A stretch of DNA of 33,684 nucleotides from Planctomycetota bacterium (GCA_018828825.1 JAHJUV010000125.1:1-33684), one strand, 5' to 3'. Positions 26,757 to 33,496 are shown, counted from the stretch's first letter. The notes: generated by a model not told the origin, from the letters alone. Numbers and translations: made by a program.

Positions 26757-27020
26757 ATGCCCAATAATTTTAGCGGTTATCAAAAAAAGGTTATTAAAAG
26801 CTATTATGAGAATCTGGATAAGATTGCCCTTACAAAGCTCCAGGATCTCGTAACCGAAATCTACCTCGCCTCGACCCCAGACAAAAAAACCCGCCTCTGG
26901 AAACAGGTTGCCTCATACCTGAAAAAACTCAAAATCAAAGATGCCATCGCTCAACACATCCTAAAGCAGCAGGACCCCAAACTCCTCGCCAGACACATCA
27001 GCGATTGGTTCAAAAAATAA
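26757..27020 (+). CDS. Small conserved-looking protein of unknown function
   Basis: I do not recognise this 87-residue protein. It is basic and predicted to be wholly helical (YQKKVIKSYYENLDKIALTK, then KLQDLVTEIYLASTP, WKQVASYLKKLKI, AIAQHILKQQDPKLLARHI), with no signal peptide, membrane segment or cysteine. A good promoter with an operator-like dyad precedes it and a strong terminator follows, so it is very likely a real, independently controlled gene. It is divergent from the LptD-like gene. Helical basic proteins of this size are often nucleic-acid or ribosome binders, but nothing here proves that. Confidence 0.75.
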   Translation: MPNNFSGYQKKVIKSYYENLDKIALTKLQDLVTEIYLASTPDKKTRLWKQVASYLKKLKIKDAIAQHILKQQDPKLLARHISDWFKK

Positions 27021-27030
27021 CCGCGCAGAA

Positions 27031-27057
27031 AAAATCCGTCATTGTATGACGGATTTT
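27031..27057. terminator. Bidirectional terminator after the 87-residue gene
   Basis: Perfect 12-bp arms AAAATCCGTCAT and ATGACGGATTTT with a TGT loop start 11 bp after the stop codon. The A and T ends of the stem give U-tracts in both directions. Confidence 0.85.
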
Positions 27058-27109
27058 CCCTCTCTTCTCTATATAAATCAACGCAAAGAAAAAAACAAAC
27101 TTTGTTTAG

Positions 27110-27166
27110 CCCCGCCTCCTGCCTGCCCTCCGTAGTCCCTTAGGGACGAAGGATGGGTGGTCGGGG
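27110..27166. repeat. GC-rich imperfect palindrome after the B12-fold gene
   Basis: Nested complementary blocks: CCCCG (27110-27114) with CGGGG (27162-27166), and GTCCCT (27135-27140) with AGGGAC (27142-27147). On the minus strand it follows the B12-fold gene by 6 bp and is itself followed by AAACAAAGTTTGTTTTTTT, so it may belong to that gene's terminator. It could also be a REP-like element. Confidence 0.5.
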
Positions 27167-27171
27167 TTCGT

Positions 27172-27897
27172 CTATTTTTCGTCAGCGGCGCTCTTGGCCA
27201 TCTGCTGATATTTTCGTTTCCTTCGGTTTATCGTCCTTACAGGCTCGATAATAGGCTCTTCTCTCGATGCCGTCTCGACCGCTTCTGTTAGTGTCGCAGC
27301 GTAAAGGTCCGCGCCTATCTCTTCCCACAATCCCTCCGCCCTGCCGAACACTCCGCCGCAAAGCATTATCTTCATATCAGGATTTGCGTTTATTTCCCGT
27401 ATCCGGTCAATTATCCCGCGTATCGCTGGCGTTTCCGTAGGGTCCGCTCCGTAAATCACAAGCACTTCCGGACAAAACTCGTTAACATACGCCAAAATAT
27501 CGTCATTGCACAAACCCCCGCCGATGAACCTCACGTTCCAGCCCCCGCTTTCGAACATATCCGCAATCATCTGTCCGCCCAGCTCGCTTATCTCCTTAAC
27601 CGAACTGCAGATTACAACTTTCTTTTCGTTTTGCGCCTGCTTCGGCAGCTTGTTCTGAAGCTGGTCGATAATCGTCCGGTTTATCCGCGTCGCCAAATGC
27701 TCCTGCACCGATGTTATGCGTTCGGCCCGAAACAGCTTATCTATCTCGAGCATCATCGGCCATATCACATCGCTGTAAACCCCAACTATCGATGCGTTAT
27801 TATTATGCAATATATCTTCTATAACTTCTCTGCATTGGCGCCTGTCGCCGACAAGCAATGCCTCAAGATAACGCTCAAGAAAAGCTTCATTCAACAT
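27172..27897 (-). CDS. Cobalamin-binding-fold protein lacking the ligand histidine
   Basis: A 241-residue protein with a helical B12-binding cap domain (about 1-90) and a Rossmann-like B12-binding domain (about 92-205). The cap keeps the EH pair (ITSVQEHLAT, E66-H67) seen in CarH-type regulators and methionine-synthase-like proteins, but Phe56 stands where CarH has Trp. In the second domain the DxHxxG lower-ligand histidine is replaced by Ser104 (VKEISELGGQM); NVRFIGGGLCNDDIL, VIYGADPT and MLCGGVF keep the fold. A lysine/arginine-rich tail ends the protein. Binding of cobalamin, if any, must be base-on or otherwise unusual; a sensor or adaptor role is inferred. GGAGAG precedes the ATG. Confidence 0.8.
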   Translation of the reverse strand: MLNEAFLERYLEALLVGDRRQCREVIEDILHNNNASIVGVYSDVIWPMMLEIDKLFRAERITSVQEHLATRINRTIIDQLQNKLPKQAQNEKKVVICSSVKEISELGGQMIADMFESGGWNVRFIGGGLCNDDILAYVNEFCPEVLVIYGADPTETPAIRGIIDRIREINANPDMKIMLCGGVFGRAEGLWEEIGADLYAATLTEAVETASREEPIIEPVRTINRRKRKYQQMAKSAADEK

Positions 27898-27926
27898 ATA
27901 ATTCTCTCCAAAATCAAAGTTTCATA

Positions 27927-27953
27927 AATCCGTGCAATCCGTGTAATCCGTGG
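27927..27953. repeat. Three 9-bp tandem units AATCCGTGN
   Basis: AATCCGTGC, AATCCGTGT and AATCCGTGG follow one another directly. They lie in the 300-bp gap between the B12-fold gene and the HNH gene. The rest of this gap is AT-rich and holds the HNH promoter near its right end; I see no gene in it. Confidence 0.7.
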
Positions 27954-28085
27954 TTTCTTTCTCATTTTTCCCTGTTAATTTGTTAAGTTAGGTAATCTAT
28001 ATAATACATCGGAGTGGCAGTTTAAAAATCTTTAGTTAAAATAGGTAAAATTGTAAATTCACGTAAAGATTCTCCCACCAAACAA

Positions 28086-28101
28086 GCCATACCCCATTTT
28101 T
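28086..28101. repeat. 16-bp direct repeat, left copy
   Basis: GCCATACCCCATTTTT occurs here and again at 28901-28916, bracketing the HNH gene together with the palindromic element behind it. Confidence 0.5.
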
Positions 28102-28123
28102 CGCAAAAAAATCAACTTTTTCC

Positions 28124-28151
28124 TTGACTTTTGTTAAAAATATGGTATAAT
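28124..28151 (+). promoter_or_regulatory. Strong promoter for the HNH gene
   Basis: TTGACT (28124-28129), 16-bp spacer, TATAAT (28146-28151). The predicted start near 28158 leaves a 40-base leader with GAGG at 28186-28189 before the ATG. Confidence 0.7.
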
Positions 28152-28197
28152 ACACATAAAATTAACCAATTATCTAACCAAGTCTGAGGCCCCCATT

Positions 28198-28806
28198 ATG
28201 ACAACTAAATGCAAAATCGATTATTTAATGTTCAAAGTTAACGGCCGAATCGTCAAAGTTGACCCGGACATTTATGTGAGAATCTTTAATACTCACATCG
28301 AATCGCCTAAAAAGTACACCCCCGGAATTACCACGATCATACTTGGCAATGGCCGTTATCCTACGCTCGTTTACGGCAAAAAATCCCCCAAACGTGTCCT
28401 GATTTCACGGTTTGTAACCAATGCCGGCCCTGACCAGCTTGTCGACCACCGAAACAGAAACCCCCTCGACAACCGCAGGTGCAACTTGCGCATCGCGACA
28501 CATCGGCAGAACAACCTTAACAAGATACGTAAGAACTCATCAGGCTACATCGGCGTCAATATTAAATGTCAAAAGGGAAAATACGCTTGTATCGCAAAAT
28601 TCCATCTTGCAAACGGCAAGGAGGCCACGTTTCGTTTGCCTGACTGTCCTGAAAATCGCATTATCGCCGCCTTTGCGAGAGATAAATTTGTCTTGCAGGC
28701 CGGCGAGGATGATTATGCGCCTTTGAATTTTCCCTGTTTTAAGAATGAGCCGTTCAGGAGTTTTTTATTGAATGAAAACCTGAGAAAATACAAAAAACGC
28801 AACTAA
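28198..28806 (+). CDS. HNH endonuclease with AP2-like DNA-binding region
   Basis: A 202-residue protein of the kind common in phages and free-standing homing-type genes. The HNH motif is LVDHRNRNPLDNRRCNLRIA (D83-H84, Asn cluster at 92-105, then THRQNNLNKI). It is followed by an AP2-like segment SSGYIGVNIKCQKGKYACIA and ATFRLPDCPENRIIAAFARD, which in this family contacts DNA. The N-terminal 75 residues are not recognised. The gene has its own strong promoter, is not fused to an interrupted host gene, and its stop codon is immediately followed by a palindromic element. It may nick or cut DNA and promote its own spread; that is inference. Confidence 0.88.
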   Translation: MTTKCKIDYLMFKVNGRIVKVDPDIYVRIFNTHIESPKKYTPGITTIILGNGRYPTLVYGKKSPKRVLISRFVTNAGPDQLVDHRNRNPLDNRRCNLRIATHRQNNLNKIRKNSSGYIGVNIKCQKGKYACIAKFHLANGKEATFRLPDCPENRIIAAFARDKFVLQAGEDDYAPLNFPCFKNEPFRSFLLNENLRKYKKRN

Positions 28807-28807
28807 T

Positions 28808-28891
28808 CCCGCACCTATTAAGTACTTGTCCCGCGGCACGTTGCAGCGGGATTTTCTCTATTATCACTACGGTATAATAAATAGGTGCGGG
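28808..28891. repeat. Palindromic element with nested hairpin, copy 1
   Basis: Outer arms CCCGCACCTATT (28808-28819) and AATAGGTGCGGG (28880-28891) are perfect complements. Inside is a second hairpin, TCCCGC...GCGGGA (28829-28851), with an inner GCA/TGC pair. To its right lies TACGGTATAATAAAT. All these parts recur in the same order and orientation at 33403-33496. No open reading frame is inside, so it would have to be moved or copied by an enzyme encoded elsewhere. Confidence 0.8.
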
Positions 28892-28900
28892 CTTAACCCC

Positions 28901-28916
28901 GCCATACCCCATTTTT
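28901..28916. repeat. 16-bp direct repeat, right copy
   Basis: Second copy of GCCATACCCCATTTTT (see 28086-28101). Confidence 0.5.
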
Positions 28917-28931
28917 TAAGGATAAATTCGG

Positions 28932-28959
28932 TTGAGTTTGGGGAAAAGAGAGATATAAT
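28932..28959 (+). promoter_or_regulatory. Promoter of the restriction-modification block
   Basis: TTGAGT (28932-28937), 16-bp spacer, TATAAT (28954-28959). The expected start near 28966 is only about four bases before the methylase ATG, so the message would be leaderless or nearly so. Confidence 0.6.
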
Positions 28960-28969
28960 TTCATTTTAA

Positions 28970-29875
28970 ATGATATCCACTATAGACAAACAGATTACGG
29001 CTAAACCATTTCTGAAATGGGCAGGAGGGAAAACACAACTTCTTCACGAAGTAGAAAAACGTTTGCCAAAGGGAATTTCAACGGGGCAGATTACAAGTTA
29101 TGTTGAACCTTTTGTTGGCGGCGGTGCTGTGTTTTTCCATATAGCACAAAATTACCCTAACATAAAAGAATTTTATCTATACGATATTAACGATGATCTT
29201 GTGAAGTGCTATAATGTTGTAAAAACAAATGTTCGTGCTTTAATCAGAGAACTTAATAAGATTACAAAAGAATTTTTGCCGTTAAATGAGGAACTCAGAA
29301 GAGAGTTTTATCGCCAAACTCGTAGTGAATTTAATCGAACCAAACATAAAAGCAGCATAAAATCATCTGCAAAACTAATTTTTCTCAATAAGACCTGTTT
29401 CAATGGACTTTACAGGGTAAATAGTAAAAACGAATTTAATGTTCCTTTTGGTGATTATAAAAATCCCAAAATCTGTGATGAGAAAAATCTTTTGGCCGTT
29501 TCACAAATTCTGCAAAAGGCGGAAATAGTTTGCGGCGATTTTACAAAAAGTAGGAAAAATATAAATAAAAATTCTTTTGTTTATTTAGACCCGCCATATA
29601 GGCCACTAAATGGCACGGCGAATTTTACAGCCTATTCAAAAGACAGCTTTTCCGAGAAAGATCAGATAAGGTTAGCGGAGTTCTGCAAAGAAATTAAACA
29701 AATTGGATCTGAATTTCTTTTAAGTAATTCAGATCCTCATAATGAAAATCCGGACGATCGTTTCTTTGAAGATAATTTTAGAGGTTTTACTATCAGTCAA
29801 GTGAAAGCAAGCAGGCTAATTAATTGTAAAGCAATAGGGCGTGGCCAAATAAATGAACTTTTAATAACAAATTAG
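28970..29875 (+). CDS. DpnM-like N6-adenine DNA methylase (D12 class)
   Basis: Methylates adenine in duplex DNA, predicted target GATC. SAM-binding motifs are FLKWAGGK (14-21) and EPFVGGGAVFF (46-56); the catalytic motif is D207-P-P-Y. The central CFNGLYRVNSKNEFNVPFG and YKNPKI, and the later FTAYSKDSFSEKDQIRLA, closely match what I recall of M.DpnII (DpnM), which supports the GATC assignment. Length 301 is normal. The gene is AT-rich compared with the core genes and holds five of the ten GATC sites in the window. It is first in a methylase-endonuclease-methylase run. No Shine-Dalgarno sequence precedes the ATG. Confidence 0.92.
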   Translation: MISTIDKQITAKPFLKWAGGKTQLLHEVEKRLPKGISTGQITSYVEPFVGGGAVFFHIAQNYPNIKEFYLYDINDDLVKCYNVVKTNVRALIRELNKITKEFLPLNEELRREFYRQTRSEFNRTKHKSSIKSSAKLIFLNKTCFNGLYRVNSKNEFNVPFGDYKNPKICDEKNLLAVSQILQKAEIVCGDFTKSRKNINKNSFVYLDPPYRPLNGTANFTAYSKDSFSEKDQIRLAEFCKEIKQIGSEFLLSNSDPHNENPDDRFFEDNFRGFTISQVKASRLINCKAIGRGQINELLITN

Positions 29876-29885
29876 GAATTTACTC

Positions 29886-30650
29886 ATGGCGATAGATAAA
29901 TCATGGGAAAAGATATTTAAGGATTATGGGATTCATAAGCATGATTTTAACAAGGAACCATTTTATATAACTGCGACGCAAATAAAAAGAGCATGTCAAG
30001 ATTTTAAAGAAACAGGCGAAAAAGAAGTTCGGATTTTATGTAAACAGGACCAGAGAGAGGACCGACCAAAAGTTTTTATAGAAAATAATTTATTTCTTCT
30101 TCCAGTAGTGAACAAAAAATATGTCATTATAAAGGGTGAAGGGTATGTTGATATACCAGAAGTAAAAAAAAGCGAAGAAGTCTATACATCTAAACTTAAA
30201 TTTCATTTAGATACTTCACTTATAGGCAATTCTGAAATGCAACATTTAGATTTTGCTTATGCCTCAAGTTTAATTCGAACGTTTATGAAAGACAACTCGC
30301 TTGTTTTAACAATTAGAGGAAGAAAATATACTCCGCAATTTTCTTTTAAAGTTGGAAAACATACAATAGAGGTTAGAAGTGTCCAAACTGAAGTTGACGC
30401 AGGTTTTGAGGGAGAAAAACAGGTTGTCCCAGTAGAAGCAAAAAATTCTAATGCTAAGAATACTATAATAAGACAGCTTTATTACCCGTTTAAACAATGG
30501 CAAGCCCATACAGATAAAAAGGTCGTAACTTTGTTTTTTGCAAAAACAGGTGATGGGTATTCTATATGGCATTTTCGGTTCAAAGATATAGAAGATTACA
30601 ACAGCATAGAATTAGTAAGAGCTGGAAAGTTTGTCATTAGAAGTTTATGA
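29886..30650 (+). CDS. Type II restriction endonuclease, PD-(D/E)XK type
   Basis: A 254-residue protein placed between two DNA methylases. A PD-(D/E)XK nuclease core is visible: D171 in QTEVDAGFEG, then E184-x-K186 in QVVPVEAKNS, followed by a conserved-looking IIRQLYYPFKQW helix and VVTLFFAKTGDGYSIWHF strands. The N-terminal 90 residues (FYITATQIKRACQDF and KVFIENNLFLLPVVNKKYVI) look like a winged-helix recognition region; this is a guess. Position and the DpnM-like neighbour suggest GATC as its target, but I cannot match it directly to DpnII or MboI. AGGAA precedes the ATG, and its stop overlaps the next gene as ATGA. Confidence 0.82.
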   Translation: MAIDKSWEKIFKDYGIHKHDFNKEPFYITATQIKRACQDFKETGEKEVRILCKQDQREDRPKVFIENNLFLLPVVNKKYVIIKGEGYVDIPEVKKSEEVYTSKLKFHLDTSLIGNSEMQHLDFAYASSLIRTFMKDNSLVLTIRGRKYTPQFSFKVGKHTIEVRSVQTEVDAGFEGEKQVVPVEAKNSNAKNTIIRQLYYPFKQWQAHTDKKVVTLFFAKTGDGYSIWHFRFKDIEDYNSIELVRAGKFVIRSL

Positions 30651-31426
30651 AAGAAACGACGGTATTTACCCCTGAGATTACCACAGTCTGGTCATTTCCA
30701 GAACGAGGGAATTGGGCGACGCATAAGCCTTCATATCGCGGGAATTTTGCACCACAGATTGCAAGAAATATTATCGAAATGTATTCACAAAGGGGCGAAA
30801 CTATTCTTGACCCTATGGTCGGGGGCGGAACAACACTTATAGAAGCAAAATTGCTTGTCAGGAATGCAATCGGTCTTGATATAAACCCCAAAGCAATAGA
30901 AATTACAAAAGAGGCATTAAAATTCAATCATCATCCTGCAAGCAACCAGATTGTCAAAACAGGCGACGCAAGAGACTTGTCATTTATAAAAGATAACAGT
31001 ATAGACCTTGTGATTACTCATCCGCCTTATATGAATATTATAAAATATTTGGACGGTCAAGTTGACGGCGACCTGTCAAATATTGGCAATATGCCGATAT
31101 TTTGCGATGAAATAGAAAAGATAGCAAAAGAACTTTTCAGAGTCCTAAAACCTGACAGATATTGCGCAATACTGATTGGTGATACGCGCAAAAGCAGGCA
31201 CTTTGTGCCGTTAGCATACAATGTTATGCAGCGATTTTTGAAAATCGGTTTTGTTTTAAAAGAGGATATTATTAAAGTTCAGCATAATTGCTCCTCTACC
31301 GGCCAATGGGTACGAAAAGCACAAGAAAACAAATTCTATCTTATCATGCACGAACATTTATTTGTTTTTCGCAAACCGACAAATGAGGAAGACCTGGGAA
31401 AAATAAAATATTCAAGTAAAATGTAA
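30647..31426 (+). CDS. DNA methyltransferase (N4-cytosine/N6-adenine type)
   Basis: A 259-residue SAM-dependent methylase. Motif I is ILDPMVGGGTTLIEAKLL (around 55-65) and the catalytic motif IV is THPPYMN (H125-P-P-Y), where most relatives have S or N before PPY. The N-terminal WATHKPSYRGNFAPQIARNII is typical of a family of site-specific methylases in which motif I precedes motif IV. It is translationally coupled to the endonuclease (ATGA overlap), so it is probably the second protective methylase, as in MboI/DpnII loci with two methylases. It differs from DpnA, whose catalytic motif comes before motif I, so its target may not be the same. No frameshift seen. Confidence 0.87.
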   Translation: MKETTVFTPEITTVWSFPERGNWATHKPSYRGNFAPQIARNIIEMYSQRGETILDPMVGGGTTLIEAKLLVRNAIGLDINPKAIEITKEALKFNHHPASNQIVKTGDARDLSFIKDNSIDLVITHPPYMNIIKYLDGQVDGDLSNIGNMPIFCDEIEKIAKELFRVLKPDRYCAILIGDTRKSRHFVPLAYNVMQRFLKIGFVLKEDIIKVQHNCSSTGQWVRKAQENKFYLIMHEHLFVFRKPTNEEDLGKIKYSSKM

Positions 31427-31443
31427 AACGGCAAATGGGAAAA

Positions 31444-31483
31444 TAAGAGCGTAAGAGCATAAGAACACAAGGGCATAAGACAG
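31444..31483. repeat. Five degenerate 8-bp tandem units
   Basis: TAAGAGCG, TAAGAGCA, TAAGAACA, CAAGGGCA and TAAGACAG follow in register. Just after them AATTTCA-GATT-TGAAATT can form a 7-bp hairpin. Both lie in the 105-bp gap between the second methylase and the DUF5131 gene. Confidence 0.7.
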
Positions 31484-31531
31484 AATTTCAGATTTGAAAT
31501 TTGATAAATATAGAAACAGAGGTATTGTCTA

Positions 31532-32263
31532 ATGGCAGTTAATTCCGGAATAGAGTGGACAGAATCAACGTGGAATCCTGTAACGGGATGCTCGGAGATA
31601 AGCGCAGGATGCAAAAATTGCTATGCCAAGAGAATGGCTTTCAGGCTTCAGGCAATGGGTCAGCCTAATTACCGCAATGGCTTTAGAGTAACCTGTCATC
31701 CGAAACAACTTGAATTGCCGTTAAGCTGGAAAAAACCTCAGATGATTTTCGTAAATTCCATGAGCGACCTTTTTCATATTAAAGTTCCTTGTGAATTTAT
31801 AACTAAAATTTTTGATGTTATGAGCCGAACACCGCAGCATATTTATCAATTCTTAACTAAAAGAGCAGAGCGATTAGCAGAGTTGTCGGATTCGATACTG
31901 TGGTCAAAAAATGTATGGGCAGGAGTTACAGTAGAGGCCTCGGATTACAAATACCGGATAGAACTTTTGCGACAAACAAAAGCCAACGTCAAATTTCTAT
32001 CATTAGAACCATTATTAGAGAATATTGGAACATTAGATTTGACTGGTATTGACTGGGTCATAACAGGCGGAGAGTCAGGTCCCGGCGCAAGACCAATAGA
32101 AGCCGACTGGGTCAGAAACATCAGAGAACAGTGCGTAGAGCAGGATGTTCCATTTTTCTTTAAACAATGGGGCGGCTTCAACAAGAAGAAAAATGGCCGG
32201 GTGCTCGACGGCAAAGAATGGGATCAAATTCCTGATAAGGCCAGTGAAGAGGTTTGTGTTTAA
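31532..32263 (+). CDS. DUF5131 (phage Gp37/Gp68) family protein
   Basis: A 243-residue protein of the phage Gp37/Gp68 family. Its start (GIEWTESTWNPVTGCSEIS) and three cysteines C20, C27 and C30 (CSEISAGCKNC) are diagnostic; the spacing C-x6-C-x2-C suggests a metal or iron-sulfur site reminiscent of radical SAM proteins, but activity is unproven. Other family landmarks are FVNSMSDLFH, IYQFLTKRAERL, VWAGVTVE, VKFLSLEPLL and DWVITGGESGPGARP, then PFFFKQWGG. It is often found next to a three-Cys-motif partner protein (TcmP); none is here. It follows the methylase gene by 105 bp on the same strand with AGAGG upstream, so it may be part of the defence block. Confidence 0.9.
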   Translation: MAVNSGIEWTESTWNPVTGCSEISAGCKNCYAKRMAFRLQAMGQPNYRNGFRVTCHPKQLELPLSWKKPQMIFVNSMSDLFHIKVPCEFITKIFDVMSRTPQHIYQFLTKRAERLAELSDSILWSKNVWAGVTVEASDYKYRIELLRQTKANVKFLSLEPLLENIGTLDLTGIDWVITGGESGPGARPIEADWVRNIREQCVEQDVPFFFKQWGGFNKKKNGRVLDGKEWDQIPDKASEEVCV

Positions 32264-32354
32264 TTCATTTTTGATTCATTAGATTCTTTATGCTGTTTTA
32301 TCCAGTTCTTGAAAATATTGCAGAGGCAAGAATATCGTTCCGAAAAACCGCAAA

Positions 32355-32371
32355 AACCCCCCCGGGGGGTT
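32355..32371 (-). terminator. Terminator of the unknown minus-strand gene
   Basis: AACCCCCC and GGGGGGTT flank a single base, and on the minus strand the stem is followed by TTTTT, then GCGG and TTTTT. The stem overlaps the stop codon of the gene at 32370-33170. Confidence 0.7.
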
Positions 32372-33170
32372 AATCTTTGACAGGTCTTGGTATGAATTTT
32401 AACAAATCCCAAATCCATTCTTCGAAGAAGAATGGATAGACATTAAGCTTCAGGGCTTCGCCGGGGAATGAGCAGCCTTGTTTTGTCAGGGCCTCGGCGA
32501 GCCTGTCTCCGCCATCGGGCAAATCCTCGGCAACTAATTTCAAGAATATTTTCTTTAGCTGCCTCAGTCTTTGTTTTTTTCTTTTGATTTTTATATCGCC
32601 CTGTTTTTCAGCCGCTCTGAAATACTCGTAAATCGTTTTGACAGGCACGTCTTTTTTAAAATATTTTTCAAGCCGTTTGGGAATTTTTTCGGGCATCGCG
32701 TTGTTATGGTCAAAAATCAATTCCTGAATTTCCTGCTGGGTGTAATAAAGAAACGAACTGGCGAAAAACACGGCAGGGCTGTAATCGTATCTTAAATCCG
32801 ACAGGTAATTTTGGAACGCGTTTATTCCTTTGCTTTGCAGTAAAAAATTGCTCGGCCCGTCGCCGATAAGGACTGTATGGCAAAAATTACTCAAATCGGG
32901 ACGGTTGAATCTTGCTATGTCGCTGTAAGCCTGCTGGAGTCTCGGTTTTGTATGGGTGCGCACATCCATTATCAAAATTCTCGAATCGGTGGTGTCCCGG
33001 GCAGTTTTGAGAATATCTTCGGGTGTAATACTTTGGCCGCTGCCGGGCATTATTAACTGTACCGAATTTGTGCCGGCGTATTCTGACAGTCGTTCGGAAA
33101 TATCTCCGGCAAGAATCCTGTCGAGGGTAATGATATGTATCCTGTTTTTTCTGTCTGTGTAATGCAGCAT
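32370..33170 (-). CDS. Unknown cytoplasmic protein
   Basis: I do not recognise this 266-residue protein. It has no signal peptide or membrane segment. Residues 1-150 look alpha/beta (IHIITLDRILAG, VQLIMPGSG, ILIMDVRTHTK, TVLIGDGPSNF), so a Rossmann-like fold is plausible. Residues 155-230 are helical and strongly basic (KRLEKYFKKDVP, IKIKRKKQRLRQLKKIFLKL), and the tail is aromatic (VYPFFFEEWIWDLLKFIP). It converges on the DUF5131 gene and has a promoter at 33255-33281 with an 18-codon upstream reading frame between. It could be a core gene next to the island rather than a defence gene. It is not a TcmP protein as far as I can see. Confidence 0.7.
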   Translation of the reverse strand: MLHYTDRKNRIHIITLDRILAGDISERLSEYAGTNSVQLIMPGSGQSITPEDILKTARDTTDSRILIMDVRTHTKPRLQQAYSDIARFNRPDLSNFCHTVLIGDGPSNFLLQSKGINAFQNYLSDLRYDYSPAVFFASSFLYYTQQEIQELIFDHNNAMPEKIPKRLEKYFKKDVPVKTIYEYFRAAEKQGDIKIKRKKQRLRQLKKIFLKLVAEDLPDGGDRLAEALTKQGCSFPGEALKLNVYPFFFEEWIWDLLKFIPRPVKD

Positions 33171-33173
33171 TGG

Positions 33174-33230
33174 CTATATATCTTCCCGTTTTACGATATT
33201 GCGATATGAAATTATGCTTTTATACGCCAT
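33174..33230 (-). CDS. Short upstream reading frame (18 codons), possible leader peptide
   Basis: The frame encodes MAYKSIISYRNIVKREDI and stops three bases before the ATG of the unknown gene. AAAGGA lies eight bases before its start, whereas the unknown gene has no well-placed Shine-Dalgarno sequence of its own (GGGAAG is about 11 bases away). Translation of the main gene could therefore depend on this frame by coupling. It could also be chance. Confidence 0.4.
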   Translation of the reverse strand: MAYKSIISYRNIVKREDI

Positions 33231-33254
33231 TTATAAAATCCTTTAATGAATGGT

Positions 33255-33281
33255 ATTATACTGAAAAAAAGGTAATTGCAA
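33255..33281 (-). promoter_or_regulatory. Promoter of the unknown minus-strand gene
   Basis: On the minus strand, TATAAT (33260-33255) is preceded by TTGCAA (33281-33276) at 15 bp, or by TTTGCA at 16 bp. To its left on the transcript are the short reading frame and the unknown gene. Between this promoter and 33402 I see no gene or clear repeat. Confidence 0.55.
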
Positions 33282-33402
33282 AGCGACAATCCCCCCATCC
33301 CGCCTGTATCGCCGGCACCATCTCCATAAACGCCTAAAAACACGTCGCCGGCACATTAACGCCACGCCGCCGAGGCACTGACGAAGGACGTGTAAATTCC
33401 TG

Positions 33403-33496
33403 ACCCCGCACCAGTTAAACAGTCAATTACGATAGTCCCGCAGCTCATTGCGGCGGGATTCCCATATCGTTACGGTAAAATGAATTGGTGCGGGGT
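33403..33496. repeat. Palindromic element with nested hairpin, copy 2
   Basis: Outer arms ACCCCGCACCA (33403-33413) and TGGTGCGGGGT (33486-33496). The inner hairpin is TCCCGC (33436-33441) with GCGGGA (33453-33458), containing an inner GC/GC pair. TACGGTAAAATGAAT follows, matching TACGGTATAATAAAT of copy 1. Base changes in the inner stem differ between the copies but keep pairing. It is the right-hand border of the accessory block. Confidence 0.8.

Noticed and set aside
27110..27166. Possible tRNA or structured ncRNA
   Set aside because: It contains GGTTCG-like bases but no cloverleaf; it is better explained as a terminator or REP-like palindrome.
27927..27953. Possible CRISPR array
   Set aside because: Units are only 9 bp, contiguous and without spacers; no cas genes are present.
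28198..32263. Prophage
   Set aside because: HNH and Gp37/Gp68-type genes occur in phages, but there are no structural, integrase, terminase or lysis genes here.
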